A DNA stretch of 35,341 bases. It comes from a virus. A program made the position numbers and the translations under genes. Under the pieces are notes generated by a model. It did not search any database and was not told where the DNA came from. It saw nothing but the letters and a program-made list of their open reading frames with translations. This document shows, in pieces, positions 1-6,443 of the stretch; position 1 is the stretch's first letter, and each line of letters opens with the position of its first letter. The stretch is from positions 1 to 35,341 of IMG/VR virus record IMGVR_UViG_3300017786_000050, one strand, 5' to 3'.

Positions 1-822
1 ATCAGTTGGTTGCTTATGATAATCAACAACGACGTTACCAACAAGTGTTTGAGCTCTGTCTTTCTTAACGATAAATGAGATTTCAGTCTCAGCAGCGTTT
101 AATTTAGTATGTGCTGGGAAGAACTCATCAAAGTTTGAACCAGAAATGTTAAATGCTCTTATACCTTCAGGATCATATCCACTCAATGCTGCAGTTGCAA
201 CATTAATCTTCATTAATCCATTGTCAGCATCAGCACCAGTTGATACAGATGCGGATAGGTCTGGTTCAAAATCAACATCAGAAAATGTTACTGAGCCAGT
301 TGTATAAGTACCATCTGATACAGATGTTCCTTTTGATTGAGCTGATGATGCATTGTCATTTGCTGAGTAAGCGAAACGACCTGCGCCATATAATCCAGCA
401 GTTGGGTCGCCAGAACCTGAAGTAATACCGAATACATCGTTACCACTTGTAAATCCAGCCTGTGCACTTCCATACTTGAAATCAAGATAGAAGATAAGAC
501 CAGATGGTAGGTTCATTGGCTGAACAGAAACAAACTCTTGTGCGGCTAATTCACCAAAGATTTTTCTGACCAATGGTAAAGCAACGCCTGACCACTGTTC
601 TGAATCACTATTGGTTCCTGCTTGAGATGCTTCGTCGATTAACTGACGTGCTTGGTTCTCAAGTAGAACTGCCATACCGTGAGTTTTCTGCTCATCTTGG
701 AGTCCTTCTAAAAGGCCGGTGGCTTCCCACTTTTTTACTAAGCCTTTAGTTTCCTCCATGCGCTGACGAACAGGATTGTATCCGTCCATCAACTTTTCGA
801 TAGTGCCTAATTTATTTGACAT
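1..822 (-). CDS. 23: Major capsid protein, gp23-like (3' part outside window)
   Basis: This is the main shell protein of a T4-type head. The 274 residues present, read from an ATG with GGAG upstream, include the family-typical stretch GVALPLVRKIFGELAAQEF followed by VQPMNLPSGLIF (roughly residues 80-115). The protein runs off the window, so the C-terminal part is missing. Residues 1-64 are a charged, helical region ending RQLIDE, followed by ASQ. T4 gp23 loses its first 65 residues after FLTE, before A, through the gp21 protease, so I infer the mature protein begins at A65. It lies 23 bases downstream of the scaffold gene, as gene 23 follows gene 22 in T4, and probably shares its transcript. 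Seen: sequence and gene order. Known: T4 maturation. Inferred: the cleavage site. Confidence 0.95.
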   Translation of the reverse strand, partial: MSNKLGTIEKLMDGYNPVRQRMEETKGLVKKWEATGLLEGLQDEQKTHGMAVLLENQARQLIDEASQAGTNSDSEQWSGVALPLVRKIFGELAAQEFVSVQPMNLPSGLIFYLDFKYGSAQAGFTSGNDVFGITSGSGDPTAGLYGAGRFAYSANDNASSAQSKGTSVSDGTYTTGSVTFSDVDFEPDLSASVSTGADADNGLMKINVATAALSGYDPEGIRAFNISGSNFDEFFPAHTKLNAAETEISFIVKKDRAQTLVGNVVVDYHKQPTD

Positions 823-845
823 TATATTTCTCCAAATGAAATATG

Positions 846-1946
846 TTAACTGTTAAATTTAGTAATCCCGGCTAACTTCTTGAATCTGTTTCTCAACTCT
901 GAACCTTCAGAAATAATTTCTTGTTTTTCAGATTTTGTTGAGGCTACAGGCTTAGAAGCTGAACCTTTGGATTCTTTGATTTTTTCAGGCTGGTTAGTCT
1001 TAAATGACTCAACTAATGTTGAGTAGACTAATTTAACCTCTCTTAAGTTAGTTGCTCTATCAAATGTTTCCACAACTTTCATTTTCTGGTCATTGGATAA
1101 ACCAAATCCACGGAATAATTTGTTTGTGAATAACAACTTTGCGTTAAGCAAGTTAACTTCATTTAATTTACCACGTAGATACTTAACTACTTCGCGATGT
1201 TCATCTAATTCAGACTTAAGTTGAGTAACTTCATTAACTTCTTCTGCTACTTCTTCTTCTTCATCTTCTTCAGTTAAAGCTTTTAACACTTCGTCAAGGT
1301 CGATGTCTTCATCTACTGACTCTGTGTGTTTTGCTTTATCAGCGTTACCGATGTCGGTTGAATCGCCAGCTTTTTTGTTAACTTTGTTATCAGCTGCACC
1401 AATGTCTGAAGATACGTCGTTTTCATCAACTTTATCTTCTTCATCTTCTTCATGTGCGCCTTCTTCAACTTCTTCGTCTTCTTCGATGCTGTCTTCAAGC
1501 TCTTTAAGTACACTTTCAAGGTCGAGGTCTTCGTCTACGTCATCTTCATCTTCATCTTCACCCTCTTCGACTTCGTCTTCATCTTCATCATGCATTCTTT
1601 CTTCGACTTCATCTTCGTCTTCATCATGCATTTTTTCTTCGACTTCGTCTTCATCTTCATCATGCATAGCTTCATCTTTAGAATCTTCGTCAGATGGGTC
1701 TTCGTCTTGAGCTTTTAATCTCATTTCTTCAACTTCATCTTCGTCTTCATCTTTCATTCTCTCATCGACTTCTTCTTCGTCTTCGTGTTCACCTTCTTCA
1801 ACTTCTATTTCAGATTGAATCTTCTTAGAAAGCATAGATTGTAAACGTGGAGTGAAAGCTTCTTCTAAAGCGATTTTAGCATTTTCAAGAGCTGTTTCAC
1901 GAACTGCTTTTGCATCTGCGATGGCTTCTTTTAATAAGTCATCCAT
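846..1946 (-). CDS. 22: Prohead core scaffold protein, gp22-like
   Basis: The protein has 366 residues and starts at an ATG behind GAGGAG. In T4 phages the scaffold fills the prohead, sets its size and is digested by the gp21 protease. The N-terminus is an alanine-rich helix (MDDLLKEAIADAKAVRE). Residues about 45-170 are extremely acidic Asp/Glu blocks with a 12-residue repeat (MHDEDEDEVEER). Residues about 240-366 form an ordinary helical, partly basic C-terminus ending FKKLAGITKFNS. Placement directly upstream of the capsid gene supports the call more than sequence does, because scaffold cores diverge quickly. Several L-x-E or V-x-E sites (LKEA, VNEV, LNEV) could serve protease digestion. 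The acidic repeat block is unusual for gp22 as I recall it. Confidence 0.8.
   Translation of the reverse strand: MDDLLKEAIADAKAVRETALENAKIALEEAFTPRLQSMLSKKIQSEIEVEEGEHEDEEEVDERMKDEDEDEVEEMRLKAQDEDPSDEDSKDEAMHDEDEDEVEEKMHDEDEDEVEERMHDEDEDEVEEGEDEDEDDVDEDLDLESVLKELEDSIEEDEEVEEGAHEEDEEDKVDENDVSSDIGAADNKVNKKAGDSTDIGNADKAKHTESVDEDIDLDEVLKALTEEDEEEEVAEEVNEVTQLKSELDEHREVVKYLRGKLNEVNLLNAKLLFTNKLFRGFGLSNDQKMKVVETFDRATNLREVKLVYSTLVESFKTNQPEKIKESKGSASKPVASTKSEKQEIISEGSELRNRFKKLAGITKFNS
1560..1667 (-). repeat. 36-base tandem repeat inside the scaffold gene
   Basis: Three near-identical 36-base units each encode MHDEDEDEVEE plus one residue. The plus-strand marker TGCAT recurs at 1591, 1627 and 1663, exactly 36 bases apart. 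A degenerate fourth copy (MKDEDEDEVEEM) lies near 1725-1760. The units differ at a few third positions, so they are not brand new, but copy-number change between isolates is likely. Confidence 0.85.
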
Positions 1947-1959
1947 TATGTTTCTCCTC

Positions 1960-1975
1960 GGATTACGAATAATCC
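1960..1975 (-). promoter_or_regulatory. Leader hairpin 1, UUCG loop, next to the scaffold RBS
   Basis: On the coding strand GGATTA-TTCG-TAATCC forms a perfect 6-bp stem with a UUCG tetraloop. It ends immediately before the GAGGAG Shine-Dalgarno of the scaffold gene. In T4, UUCG hairpins in leaders and between genes are known to stabilise mRNA. A similar role, or control of ribosome access, is inferred here. Confidence 0.6.
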
Positions 1976-1991
1976 TTGGTTTAGGAATTAA

Positions 1992-2011
1992 TATAGTTAT
2001 TGGGAACTATA
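1992..2011 (-). promoter_or_regulatory. Leader hairpin 2
   Basis: TATAGTT and AACTATA form a perfect 7-bp inverted repeat around a 6-base loop. It is the second of three consecutive hairpins in the space between bS21 and the scaffold gene. The stem is AT-rich, so it is only moderately stable alone. Confidence 0.5.
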
Positions 2012-2030
2012 ATGTGAATTTTCTTCGGTT

Positions 2031-2061
2031 ACACTGCATGATGAACGGATGTTCGCAGTGT
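2031..2061 (-). promoter_or_regulatory. Leader hairpin 3, two-part stem
   Basis: ACACTGC pairs with GCAGTGT (7 bp). Nested inside are GAAC and GTTC (4 bp) around a 4-base loop, with a 5-base bulge (ATGAT on the plus strand) on one side. On the coding strand no T-run follows. On the plus strand ATTTGTTTTTT follows, so it could also stop antisense transcription. Since it lies downstream of bS21 and upstream of the scaffold gene, I read it as part of the scaffold leader or as a processing site. Confidence 0.5.
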
Positions 2062-2078
2062 ATTTGTTTTTTATATAT

Positions 2079-2086
2079 ATAAATAT
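2079..2086. promoter_or_regulatory. AT-rich box (ATAAATAT on plus strand) upstream of scaffold
   Basis: This is one of five copies of ATAAATAT in intergenic gaps. Here the plus strand reads TATAAATA, the T4 late -10 sequence, but it points away from the scaffold gene. On the coding strand the neighbouring TATATATAAAAAA is one or two bases from the same box and could be the true late promoter for scaffold and capsid. Weak without transcript data. Confidence 0.3.
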
Positions 2087-2104
2087 ATAGTTACAAAAAA
2101 AACG

Positions 2105-2293
2105 TTAGCTTTTTAGACTTTTTTTATGTCTCATTTTAGCTTTTGCTCTCGCTAATCTTTTTTTAGCCGACGGTTTCGTATAATGTTCTCTTTCTTTTAG
2201 CTCTAACATTAACTTCGATTCTTTGACTTTTTTCTTTAATATACTGAGAGCCTTATCTATAGACTGTCCTTTACGGAGTTTTACGTATAACAA
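2105..2293 (-). CDS. rpsU: Ribosomal protein bS21 (phage-encoded)
   Basis: This 62-residue basic protein aligns well with bacterial bS21. The start MLYVKLRKGQS matches the usual MPVIKVRENE, and REHYTKPSAKKR (about residues 35-46) matches the REFYEKPTTERK signature, followed by a Lys/Arg tail. bS21 sits near the anti-Shine-Dalgarno of 16S rRNA and helps start translation. Phage copies are known from metagenomic and cultured phages and are thought to replace or compete with the host protein. The start codon is TTG, placed by AGAGG six bases upstream and by family alignment. It lies within the head gene cluster just upstream of scaffold, so late expression is inferred. Length is complete for the family. 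Confidence 0.93.
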   Translation of the reverse strand: MLYVKLRKGQSIDKALSILKKKVKESKLMLELKEREHYTKPSAKKRLARAKAKMRHKKSLKS

Positions 2294-2301
2294 TATTACC
2301 T

Positions 2302-2970
2302 CTAATCTGTTTCTTTCTCTGCTTTATAATTTGCATCGACATAGTTAAAAAACTTTTTCTTTTCATCATCATCTAAGTCAGCTGGTGAGTCAATACCAAA
2401 CTTCTTCATTGCGCCTTGAAAAAATTTATCATAATCACCTTGTTCTATTGTGAATTTAGTTTCACTATCATCTTCTTTTTCAGGTGTCATATCATCGTCT
2501 GTATCATGACCATCCACGTGACCCTCACTCATGTCATAATATCTACCAAGAATGTTACCCATATCTTCATATAGAGCTCCCATTCTTTGCTGAAGGGCGT
2601 TAGCTTCATCTGAAATCTTTGTAAAAGACTTAGAAAGGTTTGTTAATTCTTTCATGTTACGATTCACAGTAATCTTATCAAACCAATCCTCTGTCTCACT
2701 TAATGTGTGATTTTTAGCCTGATTAGCAATCCAACTGAGTTTTTCAGCAATCTTTTTAATATTTGATGTACCAAAAATTGTTTCTCCTAAGTTACCAAAG
2801 CTAGATAACTCATTTGTTAGACCCTTAACGTCAACCTTTTCTTCATCAACATTTCCATATTTCTCTTTAACTAATTTAGCAAGACTAATATTATCTGCAA
2901 ATGGTTTAGCCGTAACGACTCCACCAATTATAGAGTTAAAATGTTCTTTAAATAAACTTTTCTTTTTCAT
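2302..2970 (-). CDS. Head-module protein of unknown function
   Basis: The protein has 222 residues and starts at an ATG with GAGG upstream. I do not recognise a named family. The middle (about residues 65-150) is helical and suited to a coiled coil. Residues about 150-175 are Asp/Glu-rich (HDTDDDMTPEKEDD). The C-terminal 45 residues carry FFQGAMKKFGIDSPADL then KKKFFNYVD, a module that I recall as recurrent at the C-terminus of proteins in marine T4-like phages. Its location between protease and scaffold suggests a core or internal head protein. There is no membrane segment and no cysteine. Confidence 0.75.
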   Translation of the reverse strand: MKKKSLFKEHFNSIIGGVVTAKPFADNISLAKLVKEKYGNVDEEKVDVKGLTNELSSFGNLGETIFGTSNIKKIAEKLSWIANQAKNHTLSETEDWFDKITVNRNMKELTNLSKSFTKISDEANALQQRMGALYEDMGNILGRYYDMSEGHVDGHDTDDDMTPEKEDDSETKFTIEQGDYDKFFQGAMKKFGIDSPADLDDDEKKKFFNYVDANYKAEKETD

Positions 2971-2991
2971 GATAGTTTCCTCAATTCAAAT

Positions 2992-2999
2992 ATAAATAT
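2992..2999. promoter_or_regulatory. AT-rich box (ATAAATAT on plus strand)
   Basis: TATAAATA reads on the plus strand in the 29-base gap, 21 bases upstream of the next start codon (2970). It is one of five such boxes and is oriented against the genes. A promoter role is unproven. Confidence 0.25.
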
Positions 3000-3341
3000 T
3001 TACTTTCTAAGTTTTCCGCGTTTTGTGTACCTACGAAATCCATCCCTTACCCTATTCCAAAGGGTTCTCATCAAATCTCTTTGACCTGTACCAGTATCTC
3101 TGACTGAGCCACTAACAATTGCTCTTTGTAAATCTAATGCGTCGTATCTTCCACCCTTAACACCATCCATCATAACCTTTATTGATTGTGCTGATGCTTT
3201 ACCGATTATTTTTCCAATCTTTATCACGTCTTTTTCTACCATTTTTTGTGCTTCTATTGAGCTGAATGGTAATTGAGATGGTGAGCTTAGAGGAGCTTCA
3301 TTTATTTCCATTAATCTTTTATAGGATGTTTTGTTTTTCAT
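3000..3341 (-). CDS. Small basic protein with a cleavable-leader-like start
   Basis: The protein has 113 residues. The start ATG overlaps the previous stop codon by one base (TAATG), so it is translationally coupled. The N-terminus KRLMEINEAPLSS contains I-N-E followed by A at residues 13-16, matching the [L/I]-x-E/A pattern cut by T4-type prohead proteases. The remainder is helical and ends strongly basic (RRYTKRGKLRK), which would suit binding DNA or sitting in the capsid interior. No family was recognised. Confidence 0.75.
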   Translation of the reverse strand: MKNKTSYKRLMEINEAPLSSPSQLPFSSIEAQKMVEKDVIKIGKIIGKASAQSIKVMMDGVKGGRYDALDLQRAIVSGSVRDTGTGQRDLMRTLWNRVRDGFRRYTKRGKLRK

Positions 3342-3667
3342 TATTTGTTTCTCTTTAGCGCTGCTATAACATCATTTACTCTAAAATTATCTTTTTCAAG
3401 ATAGTGTTTATCCTCAGGATTCTTGATAATTTTTTTTATTTTATTAATCTGAGATGGTTTTAATTTTACTTTTTTCTGTTTTTTTAATATATTTTCTGAT
3501 GATGTACCTCCACCCTTATAAAAGTCTTGTTTCAAATCAAAATCAACAACTTTCCACTTACCTTTTACAAAGTGTTTATCTATCACCAACTCTATCTCAC
3601 CATTATTATCGTAAGCGCTTCCTACTTCTACAGATTGTTCACTCAGTAAATCTTTTAACTTAATCAC
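3341..3667 (-). CDS. Leader-bearing head-module protein (MIKLKDLLSE)
   Basis: The protein has 108 residues and a GTG start. The G of the preceding TAG stop is the first base of the start (TAGTG), so the two genes are coupled. Residues 1-10 (MIKLKDLLSE) are the leader shared with at least five other genes here. The body has alternating strands (GEIELVIDKHFVKGKWKVV) and a lysine-rich helical C-terminus (about residues 60-108). The family is unknown. The leader suggests packaging in the head, by analogy with T4 internal proteins. Confidence 0.75.
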   Translation of the reverse strand: MIKLKDLLSEQSVEVGSAYDNNGEIELVIDKHFVKGKWKVVDFDLKQDFYKGGGTSSENILKKQKKVKLKPSQINKIKKIIKNPEDKHYLEKDNFRVNDVIAALKRNK

Positions 3668-3960
3668 TAAAATGCTCCATGGATATCATTATAATTATCG
3701 TATGTTCTCTTAGCTAATTGGAAAAACTTCTTATCAACGTCATCTCTATACTTCATCAACCCTCTTGGCATACTTCCCTCTCTATCCGCAATCATTTTTA
3801 TACCTTGATAAATGTTTTGATATTTGAGATTGTTCATAGCTTTAGCTAATTCCATCCGTGCTCCATTATGGTCATTTCTATCGGTCATTTTAGCTATGTC
3901 ATTTACGATAGATTTGGATAATTCTTTTTTTTCTGTTAGTATATTTTTTAATTTTATCAT
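3667..3960 (-). CDS. Leader-bearing head-module protein (MIKLKNILTE)
   Basis: The protein has 97 residues and starts at an ATG four bases after the previous stop. Residues 1-10 are the shared leader. The predicted cut after L-T-E would leave a basic, helical protein of about 87 residues without cysteine. The gene lies in a tightly packed run of seven small genes between 3000 and 5814. No family was recognised. It could be an internal head protein or a minor core protein. Confidence 0.75.
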   Translation of the reverse strand: MIKLKNILTEKKELSKSIVNDIAKMTDRNDHNGARMELAKAMNNLKYQNIYQGIKMIADREGSMPRGLMKYRDDVDKKFFQLAKRTYDNYNDIHGAF

Positions 3961-3964
3961 ATTC

Positions 3965-4774
3965 TTATCCGTAATACTTTAAAATTAATTGTTTCATTTT
4001 AGGTAACTGTAGAGCTCTAAATTTTTTCTGTAATCTTGGATTTTTATCATAGGCTTTATCTATCGTTACTATTAGGTTAGCGGTCTGTAAATCAATACCT
4101 TTTTCGTGTTGTTTATTTTTAAGAACCTTTTTAGCCACATCAACACCACTAACTTCATTTACGGATTCTTGTACGTACATAAATCCATCAACATTTTTAG
4201 GAAAATAATTTGTATCTAAGTTTTTCATTAGTTTACCCATCGCTACAGCAGCTGCTTGTCTTGAATCATAAGTTTTTATTTTCTTTACTTTTTTACCTCT
4301 TTTATCAGTTGTGTAAAGTGTATATCCTTTTTGCATAGCTTTACTTATTTTTCTTCCAGCACCTTTAGGAAAGATTTCATCTACGGATTCTGCGGGATTC
4401 ATGATGTAATCACGAGACTTACCAACGTAATCTTTAGCTAATGTAATCTTATCAGTCCACCAACTTGGTAATGAATCTTCGTTAGACATACCACGAAGTG
4501 CGTTTATAGTATCCATAGCATCTTTTATAATCAGTTTGAGTTTTCTCTCAGCTGATGCTACGTCTGTGTGTCCATCTTCATTCATGTTTTCACTCCTAAC
4601 TTTATTAGGTAAATCATCGTGTTTTGTAGAAGCAAACTTTTTAGTTGACTTCTTCTTCATTGATTTAGCCGCGTCCTTAACTGCTTGTGTGACTTGACTC
4701 GCTGGAACCTCACCCTTTTTGTAAGCGTGAACCAATCCCATAAATCTTTGTTGTGCTTTAGATACTGAGGGCAC
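3965..4774 (-). CDS. DUF3008-type N-terminus fused to further head-module domains
   Basis: The protein has 269 residues and a GTG start sharing a base with the previous TAG stop. Residues 1-60 match DUF3008 (SKAQQRFMGLVHAYKKGE, then FASTKHDDLPNKV), a small domain of unknown function in phages and bacteria. Residues about 70-130 form a helical domain with PSWWTDKITLAKDY. Residues 138-190 are basic, and residues 210-269 form a second helical domain. Between these parts are ENMNED (61-67), ESVDEI (129-134) and ESVNEV (203-208). All are x-N/D-E sites of the type proposed here for prohead-protease cutting, so this may be a small polyprotein. The fold boundaries are my estimate. Confidence 0.75.
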   Translation of the reverse strand: MPSVSKAQQRFMGLVHAYKKGEVPASQVTQAVKDAAKSMKKKSTKKFASTKHDDLPNKVRSENMNEDGHTDVASAERKLKLIIKDAMDTINALRGMSNEDSLPSWWTDKITLAKDYVGKSRDYIMNPAESVDEIFPKGAGRKISKAMQKGYTLYTTDKRGKKVKKIKTYDSRQAAAVAMGKLMKNLDTNYFPKNVDGFMYVQESVNEVSGVDVAKKVLKNKQHEKGIDLQTANLIVTIDKAYDKNPRLQKKFRALQLPKMKQLILKYYG

Positions 4775-5256
4775 TATTCTTCTTCTTGTTTATCAGCTAT
4801 CTTAATACTATCTTTTCTGTTTATGATTTCCATCAAATGTAGTTTTATAAAGTTTGTATCTCTTTCAAAGTCATCATTAATCATACCACCGATACGACCT
4901 AACTGATAAGAAACTATATTTACAATCTCCACTCCATGGTCGATTGGGTCGTGGTCAATCTCTTCACCCTTAACGACTTGTTTTTCCATTTCGAATAGGT
5001 GGTCAAGTTGTTTAGCAGAACTAATAATTAAATCTTGTGCGTCGGTGTTATCGACATCTTTTACTAATCTTTCGTAAAGAATAACTGCTGAACGACATAT
5101 ATCAAAATGTTCTGTTTGATAATCTAAAATTTTTATGTTTTCACCACCACCGAAATGTTCTGGTTCATCTTGTTCCAATCTTAGTGTTGGTAATGCTTCA
5201 CCAAACTTACGACCAGTCCAATAATTTTCATTCATTATATTTTTTAACTTAATCAT
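4774..5256 (-). CDS. Leader-bearing head-module protein (MIKLKNIMNE)
   Basis: The protein has 160 residues. The ATG overlaps the preceding TGA (ATGA). Residues 1-10 are the shared leader, ending M-N-E before N. A histidine- and glutamate-rich helical body follows (about residues 45-150), with a short acidic tail (KQEEE). No motif points to an enzyme. A head-interior role is inferred from the leader and the neighbours. Confidence 0.75.
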   Translation of the reverse strand: MIKLKNIMNENYWTGRKFGEALPTLRLEQDEPEHFGGGENIKILDYQTEHFDICRSAVILYERLVKDVDNTDAQDLIISSAKQLDHLFEMEKQVVKGEEIDHDPIDHGVEIVNIVSYQLGRIGGMINDDFERDTNFIKLHLMEIINRKDSIKIADKQEEE

Positions 5257-5537
5257 TTTAGTTTCTTTCTAAGTTTAATCATCTCTCTCATAAATTTAGT
5301 AACTGTATCTTTATATGTCTTTGTTAATTGTTTAGCTAATTTTACGTTTTCAGGTCGTGCATCTCTTAAGAACACTTGCTCTAATGCAAACATTCTTTTA
5401 CGAAGTTCACCCTCTCTTTTTACGATACGTTGAACTTCTTTATCAGCAGGTCTCTGTTCATCAGGCCCTTCTGTTATAGAGCAGCATCCTCCACCACATT
5501 CACATCCATCTTTCATTAACTCTTTTAACTTAATCAT
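5253..5537 (-). CDS. Leader-bearing protein with a cysteine cluster
   Basis: The protein has 94 residues. I chose the internal ATG at 5537 over the upstream ATG at 5564 because it restores the shared leader MIKLKELMKD and gives an 8-base overlap with the previous stop (ATGATTAA). The cluster CECGGGCC (about residues 12-19) directly follows the leader and could bind a metal or form disulfides. The rest is a basic coiled-coil-like helix pair with no further cysteine. The leader ends K-D rather than x-E, so cleavage is less certain than in its relatives. Confidence 0.72.
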   Translation of the reverse strand: MIKLKELMKDGCECGGGCCSITEGPDEQRPADKEVQRIVKREGELRKRMFALEQVFLRDARPENVKLAKQLTKTYKDTVTKFMREMIKLRKKLK

Positions 5538-5814
5538 CAGTATTCTTTCTTTTGAAGTCCGCAAATTTTACTTTCAATTCTATCAAGTTTCTTTTGTATA
5601 TTTTTTGTAATTCTAATACTTCTTTTTTGTAATCACCATCTTTGTCTCTTGCTAAATCTTTGATAAGAGTTTTCATATTTCTTTCAACTCTCTCCATAGC
5701 TTTTTCAATGGTGTCGAAGTAATTTTTGTATCCAGCAAAGCCCATTGGAATTTTTTCTTCTTCAAGTCTCCAATCTCTCCACTTTTTCCATATTTTTATT
5801 GATTCTTGTGACAT
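5530..5814 (-). CDS. Small helical protein next to the prohead protease
   Basis: The protein has 94 residues. The ATG directly follows the protease stop codon and uses AGAGG within the end of that gene as its ribosome site. The sequence is almost wholly charged helix (W-K-K-W-R-D-W near the start, then ERVERNMKTLIKDLARDKDG). It has no leader. It resembles a short core or scaffold-type protein, but the family is not recognised. Confidence 0.72.
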   Translation of the reverse strand: MSQESIKIWKKWRDWRLEEEKIPMGFAGYKNYFDTIEKAMERVERNMKTLIKDLARDKDGDYKKEVLELQKIYKRNLIELKVKFADFKRKNTDD

Positions 5815-6432
5815 CTAACCTCTCATTATATCGTTAATAATTGATTCTACTTTACAATATTCACCACAAGTTCTACCAGATGGTATTTCTTTATTTACCG
5901 ACTCGTTTACAGGATACATAAAAGCTCCATGTGTTGACGGATTGGATACAAAGTCAAAAGCGATTAATTCAAAGTCGGGTTGAACTTCTTGTGCTTCTGA
6001 ACCATTCTCATTTACAGTCTCAACTGAACCCATACCCCTTGAGGATATACCTAACTTAATACCTGATTTAAATAATTCTTTTAAAATATTACCACTTGGT
6101 GTACCTAAAACCTCAACTTCACCCATAAGGTTGTCACCCTCAAAGTGCATCTTCTTTACATTGTGAGATACATTTTGTAGATTTACAACCGAAGACTCTG
6201 GATGGTCTAATTCACCCATAGCTCTTCTTTGGTCTATAAATTCTTCAGTATATTTTTTAGCTTCTCTCATCAATATATCTTTTGGGTATACTCTACCATT
6301 CTGATTTTTTGATTCAGCTCTTTGTAAAACACCTCTAACCACTAATTTACCATTGTTTTCTTTTATGGATTCATTAATCTGGTCTGGTTCTATTTCAAAT
6401 GGTAGATAATCTACTATTAGTTGCTTATTCAC
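5815..6432 (-). CDS. 21: Prohead maturation protease, gp21-like
   Basis: This 205-residue serine protease matures the T4-type prohead. H77 in GELDHPES and the serine in LGISSRGMGS (S130 or S131) match the His and Ser of T4 gp21 (MEROPS family S80). The start is GTG with AGGAG upstream. Two sites fit self-processing: DQINE, then S near residue 21, and YPVNE, then S near residue 177. T4 gp21 is likewise trimmed during its own activation. Its predicted substrates here are scaffold, capsid protein and the leader-bearing proteins of this window. It lies between a core-like gene and the scaffold gene, as in T4. Confidence 0.93.
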   Translation of the reverse strand: MNKQLIVDYLPFEIEPDQINESIKENNGKLVVRGVLQRAESKNQNGRVYPKDILMREAKKYTEEFIDQRRAMGELDHPESSVVNLQNVSHNVKKMHFEGDNLMGEVEVLGTPSGNILKELFKSGIKLGISSRGMGSVETVNENGSEAQEVQPDFELIAFDFVSNPSTHGAFMYPVNESVNKEIPSGRTCGEYCKVESIINDIMRG

Positions 6433-6443
6433 ACCTAACTCCT

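Noticed and set aside
1303-1718. Long plus-strand ORFs rich in Ser or Phe opposite the scaffold gene
   Set aside because: They are antisense shadows of the Asp/Glu repeat block; low complexity, no ribosome site.
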